Source of the DNA: an uncultured Bacteroidales bacterium
Lineage (GTDB): Bacteria > Bacteroidota > Bacteroidia > Bacteroidales > Muribaculaceae
Length of the DNA: 54,715 nucleotides
Assembly: GCA_947173955.1 (NCBI GenBank)
Contig: CAMWHE010000012.1
Coordinates: 1 to 54,715, forward strand
Direction of reading: 5' to 3'
Each line of letters opens with the position of its first letter. Within the stretch, counting starts at the first letter, position 1. The notes below the pieces were generated by a model. It was given only the letters and a program-made list of their open reading frames with translations, was not told the origin of the DNA and made no database searches. This document shows, one piece after another, positions 1 through 8,550 of this stretch. The position numbers and the translations under genes were made by a program.

Positions 1-1
1 C

Positions 2-175
2 CTCAGAAGTTTTAAGGAAGAAGTGGTCTACAGTAGACCTAAAATGATTGAGGCCCACTCTAAACAAATAGGCTCTCAGAGCTTTGTGCAAGTGACTGAA
101 GTTTGCACACGCCACTATGAAAAGTGTCGTTTTTGTGGAGAAATTCATTTCACAGATTCTGTCAAGGAATGTTAA
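2..175 (+). CDS. C-terminal fragment of unidentified protein with CxxC
   Basis: An open frame enters from the left edge and ends at TAA 173-175, giving about 57 residues; the gene start lies outside the window. Near the end the fragment has a CRFCG motif (Cys-Arg-Phe-Cys-Gly, codons 125-139), with further cysteines before and after it, which resembles half of a zinc ribbon. The residues are strongly polar and charged, so this part is probably cytosolic. I do not recognise the family. The frame has the same AT-rich codon use as the next genes, and a 110-base gap with no obvious terminator separates it from the membrane protease. Confidence 0.5.
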   Translation, partial: LRSFKEEVVYSRPKMIEAHSKQIGSQSFVQVTEVCTRHYEKCRFCGEIHFTDSVKEC

Positions 176-285
176 AGCATTGTCTTCTATCACTTACAAT
201 ATAAGCGTCTTTTAGATGATTGTTCAGCGGACGAGACAATGAGATTTGGATTCTGGTTTATTGACAGGGAGAGAGAATCTTTGCT

Positions 286-996
286 ATGACAAGAAGAGAT
301 TTTCTTATTTGGATGCTAATATTGGTTGCTGTCATATTATTGACAGTTCCATACGCATGGTATCTTCTTAAAGTGATATTTGCCGGCGGTAATATTCTTC
401 ATCAGCTTGAAATATTCAAATGGGTTGCAATTGGATTTGTGGTATTCGCAATTCTGAGGAGATACTTAAAAGGTAATCTTGAGTTTGCCGAGACCTTCTC
501 CCATGAATTGACTCATACCATTTTTGCTTTCCTTTTCAATTTGCAGGTCGTTGAGTTTCATGCCAATCAAGGGACTGGGTATATGATGGCCGCCCAAAGA
601 AATGTATACAAAGGCGTTCCTATATCTCTTGCTCCTTATTGTTTTCCACTATTCACGTTTATTTTGCTCTCATTCCGATGGATGATGAATTTTCATGGTG
701 TTTGGATATTTGACATTATTATAGGATGTACGCTTTGTTTCCATTTCTATTGTTTTAAGACGCAGATAGGGAATCACCAGACAGATATTAATCAGTATCC
801 ATTGTTACTTTCCTATTCATACATCCTTACGTCATGGCTACTTGTGTTCTGCCTTATAATTCCGGCATTCTTCCCAAATATGAATGGTCATGGTACAGTA
901 GAGCCAATGTATAATTATGGTGTGTTCAGTTCAATATATAGGCTTTTAGAGTCTTGGTGGAGTAACTTTTGTGATATTCTGCATCTCAAACTTTAA
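286..996 (+). CDS. M50-like membrane metallopeptidase
   Basis: This 236-residue integral membrane protein carries a zinc-metalloprotease HELTH motif (His73, Glu74, His77) at the start of a hydrophobic segment. A GVPISLAPYCFP stretch follows at about residues 110-121, a layout typical of M50/M50B-type intramembrane or membrane-associated peptidases. Hydrophobic segments lie at about 8-32, 45-57, 78-86, 113-132, 140-155 and 178-196. The substrate is unknown. A purine-rich GGGAGAGAG lies just upstream of the ATG. The next gene begins 21 bases downstream, and the run of plus-strand genes to about 5.9 kb may be co-transcribed. The third zinc ligand cannot be assigned by eye. Confident for a metallopeptidase-like membrane protein, less so for activity. 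Confidence 0.7.
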   Translation: MTRRDFLIWMLILVAVILLTVPYAWYLLKVIFAGGNILHQLEIFKWVAIGFVVFAILRRYLKGNLEFAETFSHELTHTIFAFLFNLQVVEFHANQGTGYMMAAQRNVYKGVPISLAPYCFPLFTFILLSFRWMMNFHGVWIFDIIIGCTLCFHFYCFKTQIGNHQTDINQYPLLLSYSYILTSWLLVFCLIIPAFFPNMNGHGTVEPMYNYGVFSSIYRLLESWWSNFCDILHLKL

Positions 997-1017
997 TTTT
1001 GGACTAATTAAAAGGAT

Positions 1018-1797
1018 ATGCAACTTCGGACAATCTTATTATTCTTTTTCTTTCTTCTCTTTTCGTGTACAAAAACCTTTAGCCAGTCAATTACGTTGAC
1101 CGCAAATAAAAATCACGTAAGGGTTGACAAGGTCGGTACGGTAACATTTTCTGGCTCCGGCATCACTTTAGAGGAAATCGCAAAGCAAGAAAACCTAACA
1201 CATATTTCAAGGAGGACATATCGCTCTGCAATCATCTATGATATTGCCTTTTCTAATGGATTGGTTAGTTCAAGGGGTAAGATTTTCAATTGTACAGACA
1301 AAGAAGTAACAGTGAATTGTACTTTCTATAATGGGAACTGTCATATCGTCACTCACCAAATCGTAGTCAAACCCCGAACATTCAGCCGAATGTTACCTGA
1401 CGGATTCTCAATGTATTCAATTAAAAATTGCAATAAGATTATTTGTAGCGAAACAGGTATAAGCATAGGAAAAGCCCGAAATTCCTCCCGACATTCGGAA
1501 CAAATCTACTCCAAATCAGACAATACCAATTCTAAGTCATATTTCAGTAAGAAAACTTACTTCTACGGAGAAGATGCGAATAATCGTTTAGGAGTTACTT
1601 ATTATCCAAGTGGGACTTGTTATATAGATGGCTATATTCGCGAGGATGAAAATTGGATAAGGGGTACTTCAGAAGGACGGTATTATATTAAGAATAACAC
1701 ATTATTCGTCACTTGGGATGAGTGGGTTAATGAAAGTTATAAACTGGAAAACAATCAGTATAGGAATGACGGTGTCCTTTTTAAGCTAAAGAAATAA
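1018..1797 (+). CDS. exported protein of unknown function
   Basis: The 259-residue product starts with a clear signal peptide: a very hydrophobic Phe/Leu run at residues 6-15, then SCTKTFSQS. It could be cut after FSQ (about residue 23), or it could be a lipoprotein acylated at Cys17 (FSC). The mature part is beta-rich, with several cysteines (CTDKE, CTFYNGNC, CNKIIC, CYIDG), so disulfides in the periplasm are plausible. The C-terminal third looks like a small beta-sheet domain rich in Tyr and Trp (YYIKNNTLFVTWDEW). I do not recognise the family. It sits 21 bases after the protease gene and 40 bases before a lipoprotein gene. Confidence 0.6.
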   Translation: MQLRTILLFFFFLLFSCTKTFSQSITLTANKNHVRVDKVGTVTFSGSGITLEEIAKQENLTHISRRTYRSAIIYDIAFSNGLVSSRGKIFNCTDKEVTVNCTFYNGNCHIVTHQIVVKPRTFSRMLPDGFSMYSIKNCNKIICSETGISIGKARNSSRHSEQIYSKSDNTNSKSYFSKKTYFYGEDANNRLGVTYYPSGTCYIDGYIREDENWIRGTSEGRYYIKNNTLFVTWDEWVNESYKLENNQYRNDGVLFKLKK

Positions 1798-1837
1798 TCA
1801 TTTGTATAGTATGCACTTAATCAAATGTCTTGAACGT

Positions 1838-2977
1838 ATGAATCGTAAGCATTGTAAATTACTGAGTGTAATTTGCATCAGTAGTTTATTGCTCATAGGC
1901 TGTTCAAAGAATCTCAGTTATGAAGATCAAATATCCAATATCCTTGTCTATGAAGAAGGGAAGGGAGAATATACAAATGAACAATTTGAGAAGGTCTTTA
2001 AACTGATTGAAGATAATGCAGAAACATTTGATTATGATTTCTCTGAATTAGACGATATTAAAGTTGTAACGTCTGATGATGAAAATATTAGAGCTTATAT
2101 CGTAGAACGTCGTGGTTTTGGAGGAAATACTTCTAATGCTTTTGATACTCGAACTCTTATTCAATACAGAATAAATAATAAGATTAAGACCATTCGATTA
2201 CTTGAAGATTATCCAATCATGGATAAAATATTTAGAATTTCCGATAAATATTACCTATTCATCGACAGCTGGGGAGTGATTCTTTCAGGTTCACAAAATC
2301 ATAATAGAGCCCGAGTATTTAGAATAGATGATGGAGGACTCATACAAGTTCCTCTATCATTTAATAGCAATGATGGATATTCAGATGAACTTGAAGTTTA
2401 TTGGGTTGAGGGACATTGCGAAGAGGATGATATTATTTATAATGAATTGATTGACAAATATGGTGAATACTTCCTCTATGGTATGATATATTATAATGTT
2501 TTTGACAACACATTATATGTGGCAAATACCTGTACTTCTGCTGTGAGTCATGACGAAATATTAACCGGAGCTTTCAGTAGGTATACATGGGATGAGGACA
2601 ACTCGGAGTTTGTAGATTCTACTATTATGTCTCCAGTTGAGTTTCAAAATGATAAATTCTTTATCAGAATAGAACAGGAGACAGATGGTTATTGCACCTA
2701 TAAGTGCTGGAATGGAGGTAAAAAGTCAGGGAATCCCACATTGACTATAAGGAATGGAAAAAGAGAAATATGGGATGAGATAGAGATCCATAACTTTAAT
2801 AAATGGATTTCTTTCGATGAATACAAGCCATTAGGAGAAAAGTATTCTTTTGAAAATAAGGGATATAAATATCAATATATGAGTGGATGGTTAAAAGGGA
2901 GAACATACGAGGATTTGGAAGTATATAATCCTAAGGGTGATTTGGTATATTATGGTCACTTTGAGCCTGTAAAATAA
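1838..2977 (+). CDS. lipoprotein of unknown function
   Basis: The frame opens at a TTG at 1802, but I take the ATG at 1838 because it places a classical lipoprotein signal at the N-terminus: MNRKHCK, a hydrophobic core, then the lipobox LLIGC followed by SKN. This gives 379 residues. The mature protein is acidic and aromatic-rich, without recognisable catalytic motifs. The final part (KYQYMSGWLKGRTYEDLEV) resembles short Tyr/Trp-rich repeats of surface proteins. The family is unknown. It lies between two other exported proteins, all AT-rich, so an acquired cluster of envelope proteins is likely. Confidence 0.6.
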   Translation: MNRKHCKLLSVICISSLLLIGCSKNLSYEDQISNILVYEEGKGEYTNEQFEKVFKLIEDNAETFDYDFSELDDIKVVTSDDENIRAYIVERRGFGGNTSNAFDTRTLIQYRINNKIKTIRLLEDYPIMDKIFRISDKYYLFIDSWGVILSGSQNHNRARVFRIDDGGLIQVPLSFNSNDGYSDELEVYWVEGHCEEDDIIYNELIDKYGEYFLYGMIYYNVFDNTLYVANTCTSAVSHDEILTGAFSRYTWDEDNSEFVDSTIMSPVEFQNDKFFIRIEQETDGYCTYKCWNGGKKSGNPTLTIRNGKREIWDEIEIHNFNKWISFDEYKPLGEKYSFENKGYKYQYMSGWLKGRTYEDLEVYNPKGDLVYYGHFEPVK

Positions 2978-3009
2978 GCGTTCTCTTAACTATAGAACTA
3001 TTTTATCTT

Positions 3010-3636
3010 ATGAAAAGATTTTGCTTAATATCTGCATCATTGCTTCTATTCATTGAAATAGGATTATTTGGATGTAGTAATGTTGGAAACATAAGAAGCT
3101 CCAATGAAGAATGTCAATTGGATTCTCTTGTTCAATATCGTGATACGATTGTCGGAAAATTCAACGGAATAGACATTGATACTCTGATATGTGAGCCTAT
3201 TGGAAAACTTATTAAAGATGAGCTTTTTGGAGAGTTTTATACAGAATGGAGAGTTTATACAACAAAAGGGACAGTCGAAGAATTGAAAATAGGCAATACT
3301 ATTGGTATCGAATTTGTGAAAGAAGGAGATCTTGACGGAAATAAAACCGACGAATGGGGATTTCTGACACAATGGCCAACGTCATCATGGACCGTATATG
3401 AACTATTTGTTTTTGATGAAGGGAAATGGGAATTAATGGTTGAACCTATCAGAATCTGGAGAGATCACCTCGAAACGTCATTTTCAGAAAGTGACATTGC
3501 CCAACCATCAAATAAAGAAGGTTTTATTAAAATTAAAACGAGTGATGTGATAGATGAAGTTACTAATTGGATAGTTGTGGATACTATAGTGCCTATAACT
3601 CCCAAAGCATACTCCTACGAATTAGTAGAGTGGTAG
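3010..3636 (+). CDS. lipoprotein of unknown function
   Basis: A 208-residue lipoprotein: the signal MKRFCLISASLLLF is followed by the lipobox GLFGC with acylation at Cys22. The mature domain contains EWGFLTQWPTSSWTVYELFVF, in which a Trp/Phe-rich beta strand set ends in KWELMVEP. I do not recognise the family. Its small single-domain size beside other small exported proteins would suit a periplasmic inhibitor or immunity-type protein, but nothing in the sequence proves this. The stop is 20 bases before the ATG chosen for kptA. Confidence 0.6.
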   Translation: MKRFCLISASLLLFIEIGLFGCSNVGNIRSSNEECQLDSLVQYRDTIVGKFNGIDIDTLICEPIGKLIKDELFGEFYTEWRVYTTKGTVEELKIGNTIGIEFVKEGDLDGNKTDEWGFLTQWPTSSWTVYELFVFDEGKWELMVEPIRIWRDHLETSFSESDIAQPSNKEGFIKIKTSDVIDEVTNWIVVDTIVPITPKAYSYELVEW

Positions 3637-3656
3637 AAAATCTGTATTTCTTAATC

Positions 3657-4175
3657 ATGTCTCTAAACTCAAATAAAAGCAAACAGTTAGCATATCTTCT
3701 TCGCCACGATCGTAATTATGATTTTGAGATTGGAGGCTGGAGAGAGTTAACTGATTTATGCCAACTTCATTCCTTTACGACTACGACGGAGGAGATTGTC
3801 AATATTATATTAAATGATAATAAGGGGAGATTTGAGTATAATTCCGATAAGACTAAAGTTAGGGCTTTATATGGTCACTCGGTTGAAGTAGATTTATTGT
3901 TATGCAAACAAGAACCACCTATACTTTTGCTATATGGAACTGCGTTAAAATACATTGACTCAATCCGTAACTATGGACTTAAATCAAAATCCCGACAATC
4001 TGTTCATCTAACAGAAGATAAGGACTTGGCAATAATGATAGGCTCCCGACATGGAAGGGCCGTTTTACTTGTGATTAATTCTCTGGCAATGTTCAACGAC
4101 GGATATAACTTTTACCATACTAATAATGGAACGTGGTTAACAGCAGAAGTTCCTGTTCAATATATATTGTTTTAA
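3657..4175 (+). CDS. kptA: RNA 2'-phosphotransferase (KptA/Tpt1 family)
   Basis: KptA/Tpt1 removes an internal RNA 2'-phosphate by transferring it to NAD+, giving ADP-ribose 1''-2''-cyclic phosphate. An N-terminal winged-helix-like lobe (about residues 1-85) carries LAYLLRHD with Arg16 and His17, and VRALYGHS with Arg69. The ADP-ribosyltransferase-like lobe (90-172) carries SVHLTED and SRHGRAVLL with Arg131. These match the Arg-His-Arg-Arg set of the family. I chose the ATG at 3657 (172 aa) because it starts at the canonical SKxLAxLLRH region; the longer frame from 3567 would overlap the preceding gene. The usual length is about 180 aa, so it is complete. Bacteria lack the fungal tRNA-splicing pathway that needs this enzyme, so its in vivo substrate is open. 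Confidence 0.9.
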   Translation: MSLNSNKSKQLAYLLRHDRNYDFEIGGWRELTDLCQLHSFTTTTEEIVNIILNDNKGRFEYNSDKTKVRALYGHSVEVDLLLCKQEPPILLLYGTALKYIDSIRNYGLKSKSRQSVHLTEDKDLAIMIGSRHGRAVLLVINSLAMFNDGYNFYHTNNGTWLTAEVPVQYILF

Positions 4176-4193
4176 ATCTACAATATTTTTAAT

Positions 4194-5450
4194 ATGCTTC
4201 TACCAATTTTTGAATGGCTCGATGAACTTGGAATGCCCGGTGCCAATGTAATGGAATATAGTACATTCCGTGCTGTCATGGCTTTTGTATTTGCTCTCGT
4301 TGTCACAATGCTGATAGGCGGAAGAATCATACGCTATCTACGCCGAAAGAAAATTGGGGATGAGCCACGTGACCTTGGAATAGATGGTCTCGAAAGTAAA
4401 AAAGGTGTGCCGACGATGGGTGGGATCATCATATTCATGTCAATACTTATCCCAGTCCTTCTTTTTTGCAGGTTATCAAATATATATGTTTTACTCTTAA
4501 TTGGAACTACAGTTGTTCTGACTGGTCTGGGATTCGTCGATGATTATATAAAGACATTCAAGCACAATAAAGAAGGTCTATCCGGACGTTGGAAAATTGT
4601 TGTTCAAGTGCTTCTTGGCGTTTTCATTGGTGCTACTCTTTATTTTAGTTCAGATGCAGTTATTAGAGAGAACACCGAAACTTATTCAGGAGAAACGGTT
4701 GTTGTTAATATCAGCCCAGATGAAGTTAAATCAACTAAAACTACAATTCCGTTTATAAAAGAGAATAATTTTGACTATAGTTGGATAGCGAAATCTTTTC
4801 CGGTTGATTGGCAACAAACAGCGGGATGGATCATATTCGTAATTGTCACAATTTTAATAGTTACAGGGACATCTAACGGAGCAAACCTTACAGATGGCCT
4901 TGATGGATTGACCGCAGGGATCAGTGCAATTATTGGTGTTGGATTAATGATTCTTTCATATGTCTCAAGCCATATCTTTTTTGCCTCGTATCTAAATGTT
5001 ATGTATGTACCCGGTACTGAAGAGGTATTTATATATACAGCGGCGTTTACCGGGGCTTGCATGGGTTTTCTTTGGTATAACGGCTTCCCCGCTAAGGTAT
5101 TCATGGGTGATACCGGAAGTCTGATGCTTGGAGGTGTAATTGCGGTAATAGCTATCATCCTTCACAAAGAGATTCTTCTTATCTTATTATGTGGAATATT
5201 TCTAGTAGAAGCTCTAAGTGTAATATTTCAGACTGGATATTACAAATTTACAAAGAGGAAGGGAGTCCCAATGAGAATATTCAAGAAGACCCCACTGCAT
5301 CATCACTTTCAACATAACGCTGGAGAGATTAAAAGTCTTTTAGATAATGTGCCTTCTCATAAATGGCATGAACAGACGATTGTGCTACGATTTTGGCTCA
5401 TGTCTATAATCCTCTGTGCGTTAGCCATTCTAACACTTAAGATCCGATAG
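4194..5450 (+). CDS. mraY: phospho-MurNAc-pentapeptide transferase, orphan copy
   Basis: MraY moves phospho-MurNAc-pentapeptide from UDP to undecaprenyl phosphate, forming lipid I at the inner membrane. The 418-residue protein has about ten membrane segments and the family motifs: GFVDDYIK (Asp116, Asp117), NLTDGLDGL (Asp234, Asp237), FMGDTGSLMLGG and the TPLHHHF histidine motif. A loop of about 50 residues (153-205) separates two membrane segments, and the His-motif region has an insert before LRFW. Length and catalytic residues are normal, so it should be active. It is odd in place: no murD, murE, murF, ftsI or ftsW lies nearby, whereas mraY normally sits in the division/cell-wall cluster. 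The surrounding DNA is an AT-rich accessory stretch, so this is probably a second, acquired copy. SecB-like gene follows after 2 bases. Confidence 0.92.
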   Translation: MLLPIFEWLDELGMPGANVMEYSTFRAVMAFVFALVVTMLIGGRIIRYLRRKKIGDEPRDLGIDGLESKKGVPTMGGIIIFMSILIPVLLFCRLSNIYVLLLIGTTVVLTGLGFVDDYIKTFKHNKEGLSGRWKIVVQVLLGVFIGATLYFSSDAVIRENTETYSGETVVVNISPDEVKSTKTTIPFIKENNFDYSWIAKSFPVDWQQTAGWIIFVIVTILIVTGTSNGANLTDGLDGLTAGISAIIGVGLMILSYVSSHIFFASYLNVMYVPGTEEVFIYTAAFTGACMGFLWYNGFPAKVFMGDTGSLMLGGVIAVIAIILHKEILLILLCGIFLVEALSVIFQTGYYKFTKRKGVPMRIFKKTPLHHHFQHNAGEIKSLLDNVPSHKWHEQTIVLRFWLMSIILCALAILTLKIR

Positions 5451-5452
5451 TC

Positions 5453-5857
5453 ATGGAAGAAGATTATGTCATCTTGAAGCAGTATCTTCTGAATTTAGAA
5501 TACAATGCTCCGACAAAACCTGAAAAATTTCTTATACTTGAAGATGATAGCGAAGCTAATCAGGCGAATGAAATAGCTTTGAGCATTGAATATCAAAAAG
5601 ACTCCGGTCTTTTCTACGTTGACTCGAGTTATTCTTGTTATATAACTCTATCAGATACTATGATCGTATCTATTCTTAAAATGACATATCGGGGAGTGGT
5701 AGTTGTAAACTTCTCACTCCCTGAAAATAAAATTCGTGAGATCTTAAATATTCACGTTCCACAAGAGTTATATAACTCAATTATTGATGTTGTATATTCG
5801 GTTACTGCAAATTCCGGATTTGCTCCTGTAGAATTAGATGACTATTCTTTCAGATAA
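5453..5857 (+). CDS. SecB-like chaperone-fold protein
   Basis: This 134-residue protein is not obvious over its first half. Its second half (VVNFSLPENKIREILNIHVP, then ELYNSIIDVVYSVTANSGFAPVEL at about 110-128) resembles the C-terminal SecB pattern: an ILNIxxPxxLY strand/helix followed by a helix ending in a G-F-P/A-P-L turn. SecB holds preproteins unfolded for SecA; SecB-like relatives also serve as chaperones of toxin-antitoxin modules. It starts 2 bases after mraY stops, so the two are almost certainly translated from one message. No toxin or antitoxin pair is visible beside it. The family call comes from pattern memory and should be treated as moderate. Confidence 0.5.
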   Translation: MEEDYVILKQYLLNLEYNAPTKPEKFLILEDDSEANQANEIALSIEYQKDSGLFYVDSSYSCYITLSDTMIVSILKMTYRGVVVVNFSLPENKIREILNIHVPQELYNSIIDVVYSVTANSGFAPVELDDYSFR

Positions 5858-5878
5858 TAATGTTTATAACTTATTGCA

Positions 5879-6846
5879 ATGATTACGAAGTCTCCGTTGG
5901 GTTTTCTTAAGGAGATATTAAGGACAAGTTCTCGTTCAGGATGCAAGTGAGGATGCAAGTGGGAACTAACATCGCTTCTCAAAAAACGCATGTCTAATTT
6001 CTGTGAAATCGAAACAGATGCGATTGGAACTCTCTATATGTAGGCATGTAAATCGAATCATTCTCCAACTAAATTATTACTGCTCATGCTGATGAAGTCG
6101 GCTCCCAAGTAACACATATAGATAGTAGCGGTTTTGTTTATTTCCATGCTGTTGCTTTCCCAGATTCACAGACAATTCCCGGAAGTCAATTGGTTGAATT
6201 AACAAAAACGGGAAATTATTTGGTGTGATAGGAAAAATCTCCACACGTCCAAGATTATAAAGAAAGAGAGAGAGCTATAAGCATATCAGACATGTGGATA
6301 GATTTTGGCTTTGAAACTGAAGAAGAGACTATGCAGCATACTAAATATGGTGATTATATTACGTTGTACTCAGACCCTAAAATATTTGGTAACGGGAAAC
6401 GAATTACATCTAAAGCTCTTGATAATAAGATTTGCGTTTTTATCTTGATTGAAGTACTAAAACGTTTGAGCAAGATAGATATACCTCTTAATATTGTAGG
6501 TATAGCCATAGAACAATAGGAGCTTGGCTGTCGTATGAGCATTGTAGCTGCTAATAGAAATAATCCTAATATCGCATTAATTCTTGATGTAGGAATAGTA
6601 TCTAACATTCCTAATATATCAAAAAACAAATATGGTACTTTTGAATTAGGTAAGGGTACTGGGATTATCCGAAATACTGACAATAATGAGAGTTTCGTAA
6701 AAACATTGGTTAAGATTGCTGAGGGAAATGACATAACATCTCAAAAAAACATTGGTTACAAATCGACAGGAGGAACTGAATCGGATGCAATCCAACTTGA
6801 AAAAGAAGGATTTCCCACTGCAAATATTAACGTGAGTTCGAGATAA
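5879..6846 (+). pseudogene. broken M42 family metallo-aminopeptidase gene
   Basis: Pieces of an M42 (FrvX/PepA-like) peptidase can be read in order across frames. They are FLKEIL near the start, ETDAIGTLY near 6012-6036, TAHADEVGSQVTHIDSSGF from 6079, GVIGK at 6222-6236, MWIDFGF from 6292, SKALDNKIC near 6409, then ELGCRMSIVAAN, ALILDVG and STGGTESDAIQLEKEGFPTANI. Damage: an in-frame TGA at 5948 beside a 12-base tandem duplication, a TAG near 6041, a frameshift near 6065, a pair of shifts between 6216 and 6237, a TAG at 6517 exactly where the catalytic Glu of the QEExG motif is expected, and loss of the C-terminal His region after 6846. M42 enzymes are dinuclear metal aminopeptidases. This copy cannot give a working protein. 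Confidence 0.85.
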
Positions 6847-6850
6847 GGAA

Positions 6851-7600
6851 TCAGAATAAAGTCAACTGATCATCAAGAACAAATGCCAGAGAAATAGACG
6901 GTTTCTTAGGAGATAAACAGTAAGCGGCAATAGCACTCAGGGTATTGGTGATAAAGTTTGTAAACGACGATGTCTTGATGTTCTATTTGAGCTATATTCT
7001 TAAGTTCATCATTAACTGACTTCACAAGAGCCCTTTTTCGAAGCATGATCTTGTCAGCTACCGTCATAAGCGAGTTCTTCATGTTGCTTTTTACTTTAGT
7101 AACCTGCTGTATACCGTTCATAAACAGGAACTCGAAGAGCTGCTTGCCGATATATCCCTTATCACCACAAAGTTTACCCTTGACTTTCTCGATAAAAGAC
7201 TCTGAATAAAGAGGTTCCCGATCATCGATATTACCCGGAGTAAACATAAAGTTGAGTATTTCTCCTCGATCGTTTATTATCAGGTGTAGCTTAAATCCGA
7301 AGAACCAGTCCATAGAACACTTTCCTCGTTCAGCCAGTCCTTTAAAGTCCTATGTATAATGATACGCTGGTGCTTACACACTCTCAATGGAGTTGAGTCA
7401 ACATAAGCGATACCTGTACGGGTCCCGAGCAGAACTTCCTTGATAAAGACTGTAAGCGGCAGCGCCACCTTCATTTGTAGCTCCACAAATCTGTTGTAAG
7501 ACACTGTATTGGGAAACAGGTGAGTAAGGTGCTTGCAGACATACTGTGAATAAAAATGCTTAAGACAACGGAACCCTCTGGAATGAAATAGAATTAACGT
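6851..7600 (-). mobile_element. decayed IS982-family insertion sequence (transposase remnant)
   Basis: The minus strand encodes a degraded IS982-type DDE transposase. From about 7600 downwards one reads LKHFYSQYVCKHLTHLFPN, SYNRFVELQ, TGIAYVDSTPLRVC (first catalytic Asp), then DWFFGFKLHLIINDRGEILN, GDKGYIGKQLFEFLF, VKSNMKNSL and INDELKNIAQIEH-type sequence (here VNDELKNIAQIEH), ending in TNTLSAIAAYCLSPKKPS. At least three frameshifts break it: near 7580, near 7345 (one T short in a T/A run) and near 6980. The first 60 or so codons are missing. No clear terminal inverted repeats are visible. It abuts the end of the M42 pseudogene, so it may have helped truncate that gene. It is inactive. Confidence 0.8.
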
Positions 7601-7704
7601 GATTAATTATATGAAATCACATTATGTTAAGTAGCGTTTGAGGCTACCAATAGTAAAGGTAATAAGTTTGGAGTTAGATGGTTAGAGGACACAATGAGAA
7701 AATA

Positions 7705-7736
7705 TTTTGAACAATCAAAGATTTGTGTTAACTTTG
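7705..7736 (+). promoter_or_regulatory. Bacteroidetes-type promoter for TPR gene
   Basis: TTTG at 7706-7709 (-33 element) and TAACTTTG at 7729-7736 (-7 element) are separated by 19 bases, matching the Bacteroidetes sigma-ABfr consensus TTTG-N19-21-TAnnTTTG. The ATG of the TPR gene is 47 bases downstream. Confidence 0.75.
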
Positions 7737-7782
7737 CACTCTAAGTATATAGTATTTTAATCTCTGAATATTTAATTATCAT

Positions 7783-8469
7783 ATGGCAACCAAGGATAAA
7801 ACCCCTGAAAACCAGAATTCTATCGATGTACTCAATGAGCGTCTTACTGACATGAGCACTAAGGTGGAGGACAACAAGAAAGTTATCACAATCGTAGTAG
7901 TCATCCTCGTCGCTATCATCCTCGGCATTCTCGGCTACATTTATCTCGTACGCAACCCGAAGGCTGCCCGCGCGGCTGAGGCTATCGGTACTCCCGATGT
8001 GCAGCTGGCTCTGGGCAATGACTCTGTGGCTCTTGTGGGCTATCAGGATGTGGCTGCGTCTTACGGCTCGGCTGTCGGCGCCCGCGCTGACGTGATGGCC
8101 GCCGGTATCTTCTATGAGAATGGCGAGTATGAGCAGGCTATCGCGGCTCTCGATGATTTCGATGCTCCCGAGGAGTTGACCGGTGCGGCCGCTCTCGCTC
8201 TCAAGGGCGACAGCTATGCCAATGCCGGCAATCTGGCTGAGGCTGCGAAATGCTACGAGAAGGCTGTCAAGGAGAGCGACAATAATCCTTATTATACTCC
8301 TTATTTCATTCTTAAGCTGGCTCGCATCGATCACGCTATGGGTGACTATCAGGCTGAAGCTGAGGCTTACGAAAAGATCAAGGCTGACTATCCCAACTAT
8401 GCCGCATCGGCTCAGATCGATGTCGACAAGTATATCGCCCGTGCCAAAGCGCTCGCTGCCCAGAAGTAA
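7783..8469 (+). CDS. membrane-anchored TPR protein
   Basis: The 228-residue product has a charged N-terminal tail (about 1-33), one membrane helix (VITIVVVILVAIILGILGYI, about 34-53) and a periplasmic region. The latter contains tetratricopeptide-like helices: YGSAVGARADVMAAGIFYENGEYEQ (split across 90-115), ALALKGDSYANAGNLAEAAKCYEKA, and AEAYEKIKADYPN near the end. This layout matches YfgM/CcmG-like tetratricopeptide proteins of Bacteroidetes that probably scaffold envelope protein complexes. There is no catalytic site. It has its own promoter and a strong terminator, so it is monocistronic. It is the first gene of the GC-rich part of the window. Confidence 0.8.
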   Translation: MATKDKTPENQNSIDVLNERLTDMSTKVEDNKKVITIVVVILVAIILGILGYIYLVRNPKAARAAEAIGTPDVQLALGNDSVALVGYQDVAASYGSAVGARADVMAAGIFYENGEYEQAIAALDDFDAPEELTGAAALALKGDSYANAGNLAEAAKCYEKAVKESDNNPYYTPYFILKLARIDHAMGDYQAEAEAYEKIKADYPNYAASAQIDVDKYIARAKALAAQK

Positions 8470-8490
8470 TCGGATTATTTGAAATAGTAT

Positions 8491-8530
8491 AAAGAGCACA
8501 GGCCTGACGTCTCAGGGCTTTGTGCTCTTT
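8491..8530 (+). terminator. rho-independent terminator after TPR gene
   Basis: Long imperfect hairpin: AAAGAGCACAGGCCTGA (8491-8507) pairs with TCAGGGCTTTGTGCTCTTT (8512-8530), with a four-base loop. It lies 22 bases after the TPR stop and 20 bases before the MATE ATG. The symmetric A/T ends could let it work in both directions. Confidence 0.75.
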
Positions 8531-8550
8531 CATATAGTAATAATTGCCTT

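Noticed and set aside
1802..1837. TTG start of the second lipoprotein gene
   Set aside because: It would put 12 extra residues before a normal lipoprotein signal; the ATG at 1838 fits better.
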